Shown: positions 8,621 to 19,023 of the stretch, one piece after another
How positions within the stretch are numbered: the first letter of the stretch is position 1
How the letters are laid out: each line of letters opens with the position of its first letter
NCBI GenBank assembly: GCA_017462035.1
Contig: JAFTRY010000032.1
Coordinates: forward strand, 1-51,925
Reading direction: 5' to 3'
Source of the DNA: Clostridia bacterium
GTDB lineage: Bacteria > Bacillota > Clostridia > Oscillospirales > CAG-272
Length of the DNA: 51,925 nucleotides
The notes under the pieces: generated by a model
Seen by the model: only the letters and a program-made list of their open reading frames with translations
What the model was told of the DNA's origin: nothing
Database searches by the model: none
Translations under genes and position numbers: made by a program

Positions 8621-8657
8621 CACTTGCGTATCAATCACGGTATGCAAGTGTTTTTTT
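8621..8657 (+). terminator. Intrinsic terminator of the MBL lipoprotein gene
   Basis: CACTTGCGTA pairs with TATGCAAGTG across a 10-base loop and is followed by seven T. Confidence 0.85.
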
Positions 8658-8710
8658 GCGTAGACAGTTGGCTAAATGGAATTGATCCTTAGTTTGAGTC
8701 AGCACGTTAT

Positions 8711-8990
8711 TGTTACTTCGGTGCAGGTTTTATGCCATTCTTTGGTGAATGGTAAGGTTACTTTGGTGTAGATGTATGCCATTCTTTGTTGAACGACAAA
8801 GAATGGCGAAGAAAGCGTTTTCAAGGCGTTCCCCCTTGAAAATCCCCCTGCGTCCCCGCCGCTTCATGCGTCGGGGAGGCGTTGCTATGGAAAAAGTCTC
8901 ACCCGAAGGTTCATACGAACACCTTCGGGTGGTTGTTGTGGGGAGATTGCGGCTGTTATAGAAGCTAAGACCGTTTACACCGGTTGGGGG
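8711..8990 (-). repeat. Dispersed hairpin repeat, copy 2 (reverse)
   Basis: Read on the minus strand it has a 5' arm with GCCGCAATC (arm type A', shared with copies 5 and 6), the four core hairpins, and about two tail units. It lies between the terminator of the MBL gene and the convergent DUF4358 gene. Confidence 0.9.
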
Positions 8991-9064
8991 TAACTCTTCC
9001 CGCAAAAGCGAAGGATAGTGGAAATTCTTCGTCTATCGTGAAAAAGGCGGTTTCTACCTGTCAA

Positions 9065-9165
9065 GGCTCCCTCCGGGAGGGAGCTCCCGACCAAGTTTCC
9101 GTAAGAAAACTTGCAACGTAGCGAAGCGGAGTATGTGGTCGGGCGAGGGAGAGCGCGAGAGTTCA
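9065..9165. repeat. GGCTCCCTC-type palindromic element
   Basis: The segment contains GGCTCCCTC-CGG-GAGGGAGC as a tight hairpin. A second larger stem follows in which CCGACC (about 9087) pairs with GGTCGG (about 9138) around AAGTTT/AAACTT. A GAGGGAGAGC sequence closes the element. It resembles short non-coding palindromic repeats that are common in gut Clostridia. Only one copy is in this window. Confidence 0.5.
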
Positions 9166-9226
9166 AGAAAGCAGTTATCATAAAACGAGCATAAAATGGA
9201 AGCTTACGCAGGCATTTTCGCGCCGG

Positions 9227-9724
9227 TCAATCCCCGAGGCTCAGAATGTCCTCCGCTTGGTCGAATATTTCCTCTCGATCCTCCTCAGACAAAATCGCGT
9301 AGACGGTATAGTTTCCAAAGCATTTGACCTCGGATCCCGAAAGCTTGGGAAGCTCTTCGGGGGCGTAGCTGCCGATAAAGGCGGTTTTTTCTTGCCGAAG
9401 TCCTTCCAGATAGGCTTCGGTCAGTTTCACAAGCTCCCGTTGTTCCTCCTTCGTTTGTGTATGGAATACGCCTACCTCGTTAATATCCTCCGCGGTGATC
9501 GAATACCGCAGACAGAGATCGTCGGGCAGAGCCGTTTCCTCAAAATAGAAGGCAATATGCTCCTCGCCGTAGGTTCCGTAGCCATATTCCAAGGGGATGA
9601 TTTTCTCAAGGCTATTCATCAGTGTCTCACAGCTCACGTCATCCCGATACTCCTGTTGTTTCGCACAGGAGGGGAGAGAGAAGACCAGAGCCCAGGACAA
9701 TAGTATGACAATGACGTATTTCAT
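9227..9724 (-). CDS. DUF4358-type lipoprotein, 165 aa
   Basis: A small exported lipoprotein: a hydrophobic start MKYVIVILLSWALVF, then SLPSC with Cys20 as the lipidation site. The mature part matches the pattern of DUF4358 proteins, with ITAEDINEVGVFHT in the middle and a C-terminal CFGNYTVYAILSEED strand-helix that is typical of the family. The function of the family is not known. The start follows GAGGAGG. It lies 18 bases after the SGNH lipoprotein gene on the same strand, so the two are co-transcribed. DUF4358 genes are often found beside SGNH/GDSL-like lipoproteins and MBOAT-type acyltransferases; here no MBOAT gene is in the window. Confidence 0.8.
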   Translation of the reverse strand: MKYVIVILLSWALVFSLPSCAKQQEYRDDVSCETLMNSLEKIIPLEYGYGTYGEEHIAFYFEETALPDDLCLRYSITAEDINEVGVFHTQTKEEQRELVKLTEAYLEGLRQEKTAFIGSYAPEELPKLSGSEVKCFGNYTVYAILSEEDREEIFDQAEDILSLGD

Positions 9725-9742
9725 AGTTCCTCCTCATTTTCA

Positions 9743-10522
9743 TTATTTCCATCCGTGGGTACGGATATAGCGAAGGATCAGCAGGTACGCCTCGCGGGTC
9801 AGATGATACCCGTCTCCCGATTGGTATTCCATGTGCAAACGACCCTGCTCGTCCTTCAAAATTTCCGCGGTGTTCAGGTATTTCATGCCGTATTCCTCCG
9901 CCAGCTCCAAGGTCCACCCGTTGATGGTCTCAATTGCCCCGTTGAGCTGGTCGAGGGTCATGGAATAGGCAGACATATCCATGTTTTCCGCCACGGGAAA
10001 TGCCGATTGGAGAATCACCTTCGTTTCCGGGGAGGACTGTTTCACCGTATCCAGAAGGAGCCGGTAGCACTTTTTATAAGCCTCGGCACCTCCCCGCAGT
10101 TTCTGAGGAGCACCGTTGAGTCCGAAGCAAAGGAGAAGGTAGCTTGGCTTTTTTCGGGAAAGAGCTTGGGAGAGAGTGAGAAGCTCCTCCGTTTCCGGGT
10201 ATCGGATGACCAGAGAGCCAATGGTTCCGTCCAGGTTGACGGTTCCTCCGTCCGGTCCCCACACCTGCTTCGTCTCAGTTCCCCCCTTGAGGACCCCTCG
10301 GTTTTTTAAGTGGTAGGTGGTGGATTCGCCAAAAAAAACAAAGCTATCCAGATAGCTCTGACCGAAATCTTCTGTCTCCCCAAGCAGGGCGGAGGAGGGG
10401 GGAGAGGTACTATCCTCAGGGGGCTCGGCGACTGTGGGGAGAGAGTTCTCAGACCCGCAGGCGGAGAGCAAAAGAGGAAGCAGAAGGAGCAGAGCGATGC
10501 TTGATAGCTTTTTGTTTTTCAT
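9743..10522 (-). CDS. SGNH/GDSL-like hydrolase lipoprotein, 259 aa
   Basis: A lipoprotein with signal sequence and LLSAC lipobox (Cys22), followed by a Pro/Ser-rich linker to about residue 48. The rest is an SGNH hydrolase fold: VFFGESTTYH holds the nucleophile Ser67, LLCFGLNG corresponds to the block with the oxyanion Gly/Asn, and DGYHLT near the end gives Asp237 and His240 of the triad. Enzymes of this fold remove acyl groups from surface glycans or lipids, so an extracellular de- or trans-acylation role is likely, but the substrate is not visible. The start at 10522 follows GGAAAGG. It sits between a DUF3021 gene and the DUF4358 gene on the same strand. Confidence 0.82.
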   Translation of the reverse strand: MKNKKLSSIALLLLLPLLLSACGSENSLPTVAEPPEDSTSPPSSALLGETEDFGQSYLDSFVFFGESTTYHLKNRGVLKGGTETKQVWGPDGGTVNLDGTIGSLVIRYPETEELLTLSQALSRKKPSYLLLCFGLNGAPQKLRGGAEAYKKCYRLLLDTVKQSSPETKVILQSAFPVAENMDMSAYSMTLDQLNGAIETINGWTLELAEEYGMKYLNTAEILKDEQGRLHMEYQSGDGYHLTREAYLLILRYIRTHGWK

Positions 10523-10570
10523 GTGGTTGCCTTTCCGAAATCAAGATTCGGATCCGCTATCCATGAACGA

Positions 10571-10999
10571 TTATTTTTTCTTGAACTGGGACTCGTAGGG
10601 TGCTTCTTTCTCGGCGTTGGCGCGGAAACGGGCGCGGAAGAGGGCAATGGTGCCCATGATCAGCAAATAGAGAAGGGTATAGAGGACGAGTCCGATAAAA
10701 ATTTGCGTTGCGCTCATCCCGGCAGGGAGCAGGAAGCAGGCGTAGAAGCCCATGGCAAGGATACCGTAGTGGGCAAGATAACGAATGACGCCGGAGACGC
10801 GGGGCAGGCGGAGTATGCTTTGCCCAAGACCTGCCAGCAGAGCAAAAACGAAGATCAGCAACAGCTGCTCCGCTGAAAGCAGAACCTCCTCCTCAGTCAC
10901 GTTGACCACCGCCATCAGCAGAGAGTAAAGGGCGGCGCAGACGGTAAAATAAACGGAGGCGCGGAGAAACGCTTGTTTCAAGAATTGTTTCATGTTCAT
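10571..10999 (-). CDS. DUF3021-like four-helix membrane protein, 142 aa
   Basis: The protein has four strongly hydrophobic segments (roughly residues 12-30, 40-60, 72-90 and 100-122) and a charged C-terminal tail ending KKK. This is the shape and length of DUF3021 proteins, small membrane proteins often found beside LytTR regulators; no such regulator is here. The start is taken at the ATG at 10999, the first after an AAAGGA site; another ATG lies at 10993. Longer in-frame starts overlap the promoter at 11036-11064. It heads the minus-strand group with the SGNH and DUF4358 lipoproteins, although 48 bases separate it from the next gene. The function is unknown. Confidence 0.7.
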   Translation of the reverse strand: MNMKQFLKQAFLRASVYFTVCAALYSLLMAVVNVTEEEVLLSAEQLLLIFVFALLAGLGQSILRLPRVSGVIRYLAHYGILAMGFYACFLLPAGMSATQIFIGLVLYTLLYLLIMGTIALFRARFRANAEKEAPYESQFKKK

Positions 11000-11035
11000 G
11001 GGATATGTTCGATCCTTTCGGTAGTGTTCCCATAC

Positions 11036-11064
11036 ACTATACCACATATGCGCTTTTTTTTCAA
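11036..11064 (-). promoter_or_regulatory. Sigma-A promoter for the DUF3021-SGNH-DUF4358 group
   Basis: On the minus strand TTGAAA (11064-11059) and TATAGT (11041-11036) are separated by 17 bases, about 37 bases before the start at 10999. Confidence 0.75.
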
Positions 11065-11106
11065 GTTGAATTTGGGAGAAAATCTGTAAATTTTTATCGT
11101 TTTCCC

Positions 11107-11667
11107 TCAAATATTATTCAGCATGATCTCCACGACCTCGTCAAAGCATCGGGACAGCTCCCCCCGAAGACGACCGGTGGCGATTACCGCCTCGGCGGCA
11201 CTGCGAGGGAGGACTCCTTGTCTGAGCTTTGTGAGCATAGCCTGGTGCGCTTGCCGTCCCTCTCTCAGTAGCTCTCGAAAGCCCTGGGAATTGGGAAGCT
11301 CCTCCGGCTTTCGGATATGGCGGAGCTTGGCAATGGAACGGGTCAGCTCTTCGGCAAGAGAAATACAGACCGCTCCCTCGTCGTTTTGCTTCATACCCGG
11401 GGCGCACTGCCCCCACAGATCCAGAGATGCGTCGGTGATCCGGGAGAGGCAGTGGGCGCACGCCGCGATACTGTCCCGCTCTAGAGGCGGAAGAAAATCG
11501 GAGAACAGAGCGTCCTCAAGCTCACAGATTAGCCGGTCACAGTTTTTTCGCAGTTCGGAGCTGTCGGCGCGGGATTTGGCGGAGCTCTTACCGCAAGAGA
11601 GCTTTACTGCCTCCTCGGACAGCGCGGAGAGCTGTTCCAGTGTTTCGAAATAGTGATATTTTACCAT
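11107..11667 (-). CDS. DUF47/PhoU-like phosphate transport regulator, 186 aa
   Basis: A soluble all-helical protein of the DUF47 (PhoU-like) family, which accompanies Pit transporters and is thought to control them. The sequence is a series of amphipathic helices with repeated acidic and Cys/His positions, for example RLICELEDALFSDFLPPLERDSI, where this family has the metal-binding E-x-x-x-D pattern. The length fits the family, which is usually around 200 residues. The start at 11667 follows GGAAAGG. It lies 32 bases after the Pit gene on the same strand, the standard arrangement. A regulatory role on the transporter is inference from this pairing. Confidence 0.8.
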   Translation of the reverse strand: MVKYHYFETLEQLSALSEEAVKLSCGKSSAKSRADSSELRKNCDRLICELEDALFSDFLPPLERDSIAACAHCLSRITDASLDLWGQCAPGMKQNDEGAVCISLAEELTRSIAKLRHIRKPEELPNSQGFRELLREGRQAHQAMLTKLRQGVLPRSAAEAVIATGRLRGELSRCFDEVVEIMLNNI

Positions 11668-11699
11668 AGGATCACGCCTTTCCGATGAATAATAGGGGG

Positions 11700-12704
11700 T
11701 TAAACCCAGGGGAGGTGGGAGAATAAATAGGAAAGAAAAAAGCCGATGGCGCCACAGGCGGGGAAGGTCAGCACCCAGGCGATCAAAAGCTGGGAGGCAA
11801 TGCGGGGATCGACTCCGCGCCGCTTGCGGAAGCCGGTTCCCATCAGGGCGCATGCCTTGGAGTGGGTGGTACTGGCGGGGATACCCAGGAAGGAGCAGAC
11901 GGTGAGGACCGCCGAGGAGGCGGCATCGGAGGCGCTTCCGCTGGCGGCATCCAGGTCAGTGAGCTCACAGCCTACCTTTTTAATAATCTTGGAACCGCCA
12001 AATAGGGTACCCAGGGTCATGGTCAAGGAGCAGATCAGCACGATGGAGAGCGGAATCGTTTCCGGGACGCTTTGGTTTTCTGCCTGAAGGGAGAGCCCCA
12101 GCATATAGACTCCCATGAATTTTTGGGAATCCTGAGCACCGTGGAGAAGGGCACTGGAGGCGGCACTGAAGCGTTGAGCGCGCATAAAGTGCTTCATGAT
12201 GGGTCTCCGTTTGCCTCGGGACAGGACACGAAAGAGGATTTGCGAGAAGATCACGCCCAGAAGAAAAGCGGGGGCAGTGGTGGCAAATAAGCCTAAAAAA
12301 ACCCGTCCCCATTCCTCGGGCTGAATAGCGGACAGACTCATGCGCCGTGCTACGGCGGCACCGGTGATCCCCGAGATCAAAGCGTGGCTTTCGCTGGTGG
12401 GTATCCCAAAGCGCCAGGCGAGGAGTGCCCAGAGAATGACAGCGCAAAGTCCGGCGCAAAGGGCGATCATAGCTCCCCCGGAATCCTCTCCGAAGTCCGC
12501 GATCCCAAAAAGGGTCTGAGCGACGCCCGGGTTCAGAAAAGCCATGCCTACCGCACCGACCAGATTACAGACCGCGGCGAGCAATAGGGCGGCGCGTGGG
12601 GAGAGGGAGTGGGTGGAGATACATCCCGCGATGGCGTTGGGCGCGTCGGTGAAGCCGTTGACCAAGATCACGCACAGGATGAGAACGGTAAACAATAGGA
12701 TCAT
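11700..12704 (-). CDS. PiT-family inorganic phosphate transporter, 334 aa
   Basis: An integral membrane protein importing inorganic phosphate together with a cation. The family signature appears twice: GFTDAPNAIA at residues 17-26 in the first membrane segment and GIPASTTHSKACALMGTG in the C-terminal half. GIPTSESHALISGITGAA, also typical, lies in between. About ten hydrophobic segments are visible, with a short cytoplasmic loop near residues 165-180. The length of 334 residues is normal for bacterial and archaeal members. It is followed by the PhoU-like gene. The upstream side carries a dispersed repeat and no clear promoter that I could identify. Confidence 0.92.
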   Translation of the reverse strand: MILLFTVLILCVILVNGFTDAPNAIAGCISTHSLSPRAALLLAAVCNLVGAVGMAFLNPGVAQTLFGIADFGEDSGGAMIALCAGLCAVILWALLAWRFGIPTSESHALISGITGAAVARRMSLSAIQPEEWGRVFLGLFATTAPAFLLGVIFSQILFRVLSRGKRRPIMKHFMRAQRFSAASSALLHGAQDSQKFMGVYMLGLSLQAENQSVPETIPLSIVLICSLTMTLGTLFGGSKIIKKVGCELTDLDAASGSASDAASSAVLTVCSFLGIPASTTHSKACALMGTGFRKRRGVDPRIASQLLIAWVLTFPACGAIGFFLSYLFSHLPWV

Positions 12705-12816
12705 CAGACACCTCCCGGATTCCTGCTATGGTAACCTTATGAGCGGAACGCCGATTTCATTCCCAAGGACAAGGACGGACAAACCAAAAAAGTGGGGACA
12801 AGAAGGGAGACCGGCG

Positions 12817-13215
12817 ATATGGAAAGCAACCCCTGGGCGACCCGTGAAGAAACCAAGTCATTGTCGAAAATTCCGTCCGTTGGAATCCACGGCAATCCCA
12901 CCAACCACCCGAAGGTGTTCGTATGAACCTTCGGGGACGCAGGGGGATTTTCAAGGGGGAACGCCTTGAAAACGCTTTCTTCGCCATTCTTTGTCGTTTC
13001 ACAAAGAATGGCATACATCTACATCGAAGTAACCTTACCGTTCACTAAAGAATAGCATAAACCTACACGAAGTAACTTTCCCGTTATTTTGCTGGCGTTC
13101 ACAGAACGCCCCTACGGGTTTGAGGAAATTTTCCTGTCTTCATCCTACGAAAAACAGAGGATTACCGAAAGATTCTGTCCGTCGATGACAACAAAATGCT
13201 ATGCCAATCGGTAGG
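12817..13215 (+). repeat. Dispersed hairpin repeat, copy 3 (forward, internal deletion)
   Basis: The 5' arm matches copy 1 (GGAAAGCAACCC). In the core, hairpin 1 runs directly into the sequence after hairpin 2: about 47 bases are missing between two CGGG tetranucleotides, which is what slipped-strand or short-homology deletion would produce. Hairpins 3 and 4 and two tail units follow. A second 5' arm of type A with GGCGTTCACAGAACGCC then appears and stops after GTCCGTCG, without a core. Confidence 0.88.
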
Positions 13216-13267
13216 GGAGGTCTTTCTCCGAGTATGTAAGAGATATTCGAATCAAAAAACGTTTTTC

Positions 13268-13296
13268 TTGCAAATATCAAGAGAATATGGTATACT
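13268..13296 (+). promoter_or_regulatory. Sigma-A promoter for the 13375 lipoprotein
   Basis: TTGCAA at 13268-13273 and TATACT at 13291-13296 with a 17-base spacer. Confidence 0.78.
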
Positions 13297-13374
13297 GAAC
13301 ATGGTACAAAAAGCAGAATGCGATGCTTGCAGTGAAGCTATAAAGGATAATTATTGATTCAAACAGGAGGAGAG

Positions 13375-13941
13375 ATGAAAATAAAGAAACCGTTTTTCGC
13401 TTTTGTCATACTTGCGCTTCTTGGACTCTGTTTTGTGAGTTGCCAGGCAAACACGGATGACACGGACGACACGGGGGACACAGAGGCTTACGTGTGTAAG
13501 GATTCGAACGCCTTTGTTGAGGACTGGTTGCAGGCTCAGAACGGCGGTGACCACAGTGTATTGAAGGAGGAAGATCTGACCCGTCACACCGTTGCGGTAC
13601 CTAGGCTTGTTTCAGAGGAGTTTCGATTTATGTATGTGGAGGTCAATGAGTATAATTACCTTTATCACTATGTTCCGTTACATGACCAGAAGGCATACTT
13701 TGACTATTCGGAAGGAATTGTCGTCTCGGTATCACGGGAAGAGGATTCTTTTGACATTGCATTGAGGCAAATGGGTTTGTCCGCTGAAAACGGTATGGCA
13801 TATGATGAAAAGAACAACGTGTGGTATTTGGACAGAAACGGAAGGAGGGTGGCGGTCACCTTCCCGTCGGACACGGTTGTCTCGACAGCGGAAGCCTTAG
13901 GTCAATATTTTGTCTTTGAGGAGATCGCTTCCGGCGAGTAA
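13375..13941 (+). CDS. Hypothetical lipoprotein, 188 aa
   Basis: The start at 13375 follows a perfect AGGAGG. A signal sequence ends at LCFVSC (Cys23), predicting a lipid-anchored surface protein. The first mature residues are a low-complexity Asp/Thr linker. The remaining 150 residues are a mixed alpha/beta domain with several YVEVNEYNYLYHYVP-like strands, and I cannot assign it to a family. It has its own promoter and is followed by a terminator, so it is transcribed alone. A role at the cell surface is the only inference supported. Confidence 0.75.
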   Translation: MKIKKPFFAFVILALLGLCFVSCQANTDDTDDTGDTEAYVCKDSNAFVEDWLQAQNGGDHSVLKEEDLTRHTVAVPRLVSEEFRFMYVEVNEYNYLYHYVPLHDQKAYFDYSEGIVVSVSREEDSFDIALRQMGLSAENGMAYDEKNNVWYLDRNGRRVAVTFPSDTVVSTAEALGQYFVFEEIASGE

Positions 13942-13962
13942 TCCGAACGAAATCTTTACATT

Positions 13963-14009
13963 CTCCGCATCCGTTAGGGAAACTTTCGGGTGCGGAGTTC
14001 TTATTTTTT
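13963..14009 (+). terminator. Intrinsic terminator after the 13375 lipoprotein
   Basis: CTCCGCA pairs with TGCGGAG, with further pairing inside, followed by a T-rich run. Confidence 0.75.
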
Positions 14010-14010
14010 C

Positions 14011-14039
14011 TTGCAAATTTCCTTTGGGTGTGGTATACT
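14011..14039 (+). promoter_or_regulatory. Sigma-A promoter for ligA
   Basis: TTGCAA at 14011-14016 and TATACT at 14034-14039 with a 17-base spacer, immediately after the previous terminator. Confidence 0.78.
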
Positions 14040-14064
14040 TATTCTATTGATTCCATTGACATGA

Positions 14065-16095
<2,031 letters not shown>

Positions 16096-16099
16096 TCGG

Positions 16100-16663
16100 C
16101 TACACCCCGGTATAGGCAAGGATCCCCTGATAGAGTCCTTGGGCGAAGAGATCCGGGCGGTTGACCATGAGATTCGCGTCCTCGGGATTGGTGATGAATC
16201 CCAGCTCGACCAGAACGGAGGGCATCCGCGTGCGGCGAAGAACGTAAAGATTGGTGCGCACCTTCATGCCTCGGTTTCGAAGTCCCGTGGCGGCGTTCAG
16301 ACCCTCCAGAAGGTCCTCTCCCAAGGAAAAGGCGGCAGAGGGACGGGAAAAGGCAAATGCCTCACTGCCTGTGGCGGAGGGAATGGAGGACGCGTTGGTG
16401 TGCAGGCTGATGAAGTAATCGGCACCCCACGCGTTGGCATCCTCCACGCGAAGGCGGAGGCTGGTAGAGTTGGAGCTTCCAATTTGGGTATCGGGAGTGG
16501 GGCGTGAGAGACGAACCTCAAACTCATCGTTTGCCCGAAGCAGGTCTGCCAGATCGGTACCGATCCGATAGACAATATCCTGCTCCCGAAAGCCGTTTCC
16601 CTCGGCACCCGCGTTGGGGTTCAGCGGATTATGTCCTTGGTCGATATAAATTTTGATTGCCAT
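16100..16663 (-). CDS. N-acetylmuramoyl-L-alanine amidase (Amidase_3), 187 aa
   Basis: A zinc enzyme that cuts the bond between N-acetylmuramic acid and L-alanine in peptidoglycan. Zinc ligands H11 (DQGHNP), E27 and H88 (SLHTNA) and the catalytic E153 (VELGFITN) are all present. The protein consists of the catalytic domain only, with no signal peptide and no binding repeats. That fits CwlC-like amidases, which are made in the mother cell during sporulation, or a phage-type lysin. The start at 16663 follows AAAGGA; a longer in-frame reading from 16783 overlaps the divergent rsmI start and is not used. The sporulation role is inference. Confidence 0.9.
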   Translation of the reverse strand: MAIKIYIDQGHNPLNPNAGAEGNGFREQDIVYRIGTDLADLLRANDEFEVRLSRPTPDTQIGSSNSTSLRLRVEDANAWGADYFISLHTNASSIPSATGSEAFAFSRPSAAFSLGEDLLEGLNAATGLRNRGMKVRTNLYVLRRTRMPSVLVELGFITNPEDANLMVNRPDLFAQGLYQGILAYTGV

Positions 16664-16772
16664 AGCGGAATCCTTTCTATGTAGGTTCTGTGGATCTCTA
16701 CCAACAGAATATTCCAAAGCACCCCGAGAGGTGCAAATATAGCGTGACAGACCGTGAAAACAGAGGAGGAGC

Positions 16773-17651
16773 ATGAAGGTCATGGGACATGACGGAGAAA
16801 AAAATCAAATTCGAGAGGGGACGCTGTACTTGGTCTCCACTCCCATCGGAAACCTTTCCGATCTGAGTGAAAGAGCCCGAAAGGTCTTGTCAGAGGTGGA
16901 TTTTATCGCGGCGGAGGACACGAGAAATTCTCTGCGGCTTCTGACCCATTTCGGTATTTCCAAGCCTATGGTGTCCTACCACGAGCACAACCGCCGGGAG
17001 CGGGGAGAGGAAATTGCCCTCCGTCTTGAGGCGGGAGAGTCTTGCGCCCTCATTACCGACGCGGGAACTCCTGCCATATCCGATCCGGGAGAGGATCTGG
17101 TGGCACTTTGCGCCTCCCGCGGCATTGCCGTGACCGGAGTCCCCGGTGCCTGCGCCATGATCACTGCGCTCACTTTGTCGGGACTGCCCACGGCTCGCTT
17201 TACCTTCGAGGGTTTCCTGCCCGTTCCCAAGAAGGAGAGAAGGGAACGGCTTTCAGAGCTTTCCGAGGAAACAAGAACCTTTATTTTACATGAGGCACCC
17301 CACAAGCTCAGGACTACCCTTGACGATCTGACAAGGACTCTTGGGGCGGATCGGAGGATCGCTCTGTGCCGTGAGCTGACCAAGCTGAACGAGGAGGTCC
17401 TTCGCATGACCCTTGGGGAAGCGGTGTCGTATTACGGCGAGCGCGAGCCAAGAGGGGAGTACGTTCTGGTCGTGGAGGGCGGATCCAAGCAAAAGCCGTC
17501 CGCGCCAGGGGGAGACGCTACGATGTCGGTGGAGGACACCGTGGCATATTATCTAAAGGAGGGCAAGAGCCGAAACGAAGCCATTAAGGCGGCGGCACAG
17601 GCACTGGGACTCTCACGGAAGGAAGTATATGACCGGATGATCGGTCAATGA
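16773..17651 (+). CDS. 16S rRNA 2'-O-ribose C1402 methyltransferase RsmI, 292 aa
   Basis: RsmI methylates the ribose of C1402 in 16S rRNA with S-adenosylmethionine, tuning decoding accuracy. Family motifs are clear: GTLYLVSTPIGNLSDLS at the start, then AAEDTRNSLRLL, the SYHEHN block, ALITDAGTPAISDPGE in the cofactor region, and PKKERRERL later. The C-terminal 50 residues form the small helical extension found in Firmicutes members. The ATG at 16773 follows GAGGAGGAGC directly. The coding start overlaps no other gene, and the amidase gene is divergent. The C-terminus is followed by an AT-rich gap with the asd promoter. Confidence 0.95.
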   Translation: MKVMGHDGEKNQIREGTLYLVSTPIGNLSDLSERARKVLSEVDFIAAEDTRNSLRLLTHFGISKPMVSYHEHNRRERGEEIALRLEAGESCALITDAGTPAISDPGEDLVALCASRGIAVTGVPGACAMITALTLSGLPTARFTFEGFLPVPKKERRERLSELSEETRTFILHEAPHKLRTTLDDLTRTLGADRRIALCRELTKLNEEVLRMTLGEAVSYYGEREPRGEYVLVVEGGSKQKPSAPGGDATMSVEDTVAYYLKEGKSRNEAIKAAAQALGLSRKEVYDRMIGQ

Positions 17652-17735
17652 GAAAATTTTTATAATTTATAATCAATATACAAAATTTTTTCATCAGGCT
17701 CCCGTACATTCTACATTTTACCCGAGGAATGCTTC

Positions 17736-17764
17736 TTGATTTTTTTTCTCGATTATGGTATGAT
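17736..17764 (+). promoter_or_regulatory. Sigma-A promoter for asd
   Basis: TTGATT at 17736-17741 and TATGAT at 17759-17764 with a 17-base spacer. Confidence 0.7.
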
Positions 17765-17809
17765 ATTTTGTATAGATATAGATTTTAATAGTGAAAGGAA
17801 TATACAGCC

Positions 17810-18886
17810 ATGGAAAAGATGAAAGTCGGCGTTGTAGGCGCCACCGGTATGGTAGGTCAGAGATTTCTGACCCTCTTAGAGAACCACCCCTATTTTGAGG
17901 TAACCGCTCTGGCGGCATCCGCTCGCTCCGCGGGAAAGACCTACGGTGAGGCAGTGGGTGACCGTTGGAAGATGAAAACGCCTATGCCCGAGAAATATCG
18001 GGATATGATCGTACACGACGCGGCGAAGATCGACGAGATGAAGGCTCTGGTGAGCTTCGTGTTCTGCGCCGTGGATATGAAGAAGGACGAGATCCGATCT
18101 CTGGAGGAAGCGTATGCCAAGGCGGAGATCCCCGTGGTCTCCAACAACTCGGCTCACCGCTGGACTCCCGACGTTCCCATGGTGATCCCGGAGATTAACA
18201 ACGCTCACTTAGAGGTCATTGAGGCACAGAGAAAGCGTCTGGGCACGAAGAGAGGCTTCATTGCCGTCAAGCCCAACTGCTCCATTCAGTCCTACGTTCC
18301 TGCCCTGACCCCTCTCCTCAAATACGGAATCAAGGAGGTCGTGGCAACCACCTACCAGGCGATCTCCGGTGCCGGAAAGACCTTCCGCGAGTGGCCCGAG
18401 ATGATCGATAATATCATTCCTTACATCGGCGGCGAGGAGGAAAAGAGCGAGCAGGAGCCCCTCCGCGTTTGGGGTAAGGTTGAGAACGGAGAGATCGTCA
18501 AGGCTGACGCTCCCGTGATCACCACCCAGTGCATCCGCGTACCCGTCAGCGACGGTCACACGGCGGCTGTGTTTGTAAAGTTTGAAAATAAGCCTACCAA
18601 GGAAGAGATCCTGAAGGCTTGGGCAGATTTCAAAGGCAAGCCCCAGGAGCTGGCATTGCCTCACGCTCCCGAGCAGTTCATTACCTACTTTGAGGAGGAT
18701 AACCGTCCTCAGGCGGCGTTGGACCGTGACATTTACGGCGGTATGGGTGTTACCGTGGGCAGACTTCGTGAGGACGTGATCTATGACTACAAGTTTGTGG
18801 GTCTTTCTCACAACACGCTCAGAGGCGCGGCAGGCGGCGCGGTGCTCATCGCGGAGCTCCTTTACAGAGAGGGATATTTTAACTGA
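17810..18886 (+). CDS. Aspartate-semialdehyde dehydrogenase, 358 aa
   Basis: Asd reduces aspartyl phosphate to aspartate semialdehyde with NADPH, the branch point to lysine/diaminopimelate, threonine and methionine. The N-terminal cofactor motif is GATGMVGQRF. The catalytic Cys157 lies in KPNCSIQSY and the active-site His250 in SDGHTAA. SNNSAHRW and SGAGKTFREWPEM are typical of the archaeal/fungal-like subgroup that also occurs in Clostridia, and the length of 358 residues fits that group. The start follows AAAGGA. It is a single gene with its own promoter and terminator. Its product feeds the diaminopimelate that MurE in this window probably uses. Confidence 0.95.
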   Translation: MEKMKVGVVGATGMVGQRFLTLLENHPYFEVTALAASARSAGKTYGEAVGDRWKMKTPMPEKYRDMIVHDAAKIDEMKALVSFVFCAVDMKKDEIRSLEEAYAKAEIPVVSNNSAHRWTPDVPMVIPEINNAHLEVIEAQRKRLGTKRGFIAVKPNCSIQSYVPALTPLLKYGIKEVVATTYQAISGAGKTFREWPEMIDNIIPYIGGEEEKSEQEPLRVWGKVENGEIVKADAPVITTQCIRVPVSDGHTAAVFVKFENKPTKEEILKAWADFKGKPQELALPHAPEQFITYFEEDNRPQAALDRDIYGGMGVTVGRLREDVIYDYKFVGLSHNTLRGAAGGAVLIAELLYREGYFN

Positions 18887-18946
18887 GACAGAGCATGAAA
18901 CCAAAGGCACCTCTGTTTACCGCAAGCCCCATAACGAAGTTTTAAC

Positions 18947-18994
18947 AAAAAGCACTTATGATAACGAATCGCTCGTTTGTCATAAGTGCTTTTG
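18947..18994 (+). terminator. Intrinsic terminator of asd
   Basis: AGCACTTATGA pairs with TCATAAGTGCT, flanked by A and T runs. It can work in both directions. Confidence 0.8.
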
Positions 18995-19023
18995 CGTTAC
19001 TTTAGGCGATCCTTTCCCAATCG

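Noticed and set aside
6988..8634. Long minus-strand open frame opposite the MBL lipoprotein
   Set aside because: It is the shadow of a gene with signal peptide, promoter, terminator and catalytic motifs on the plus strand.
8764..8961. Open frame of about 60-70 codons in the repeat core (product with SRRSPLKIPLRPRR), found in almost every copy
   Set aside because: It has no ribosome binding site, is broken or changed at its end in several copies, and overlaps strong hairpins. Conservation is explained by the repeat itself.
16100..16663. Prophage lysis cassette
   Set aside because: The amidase is of the phage or CwlC type, but no holin or structural phage genes lie near it, so a phage origin is not claimed.
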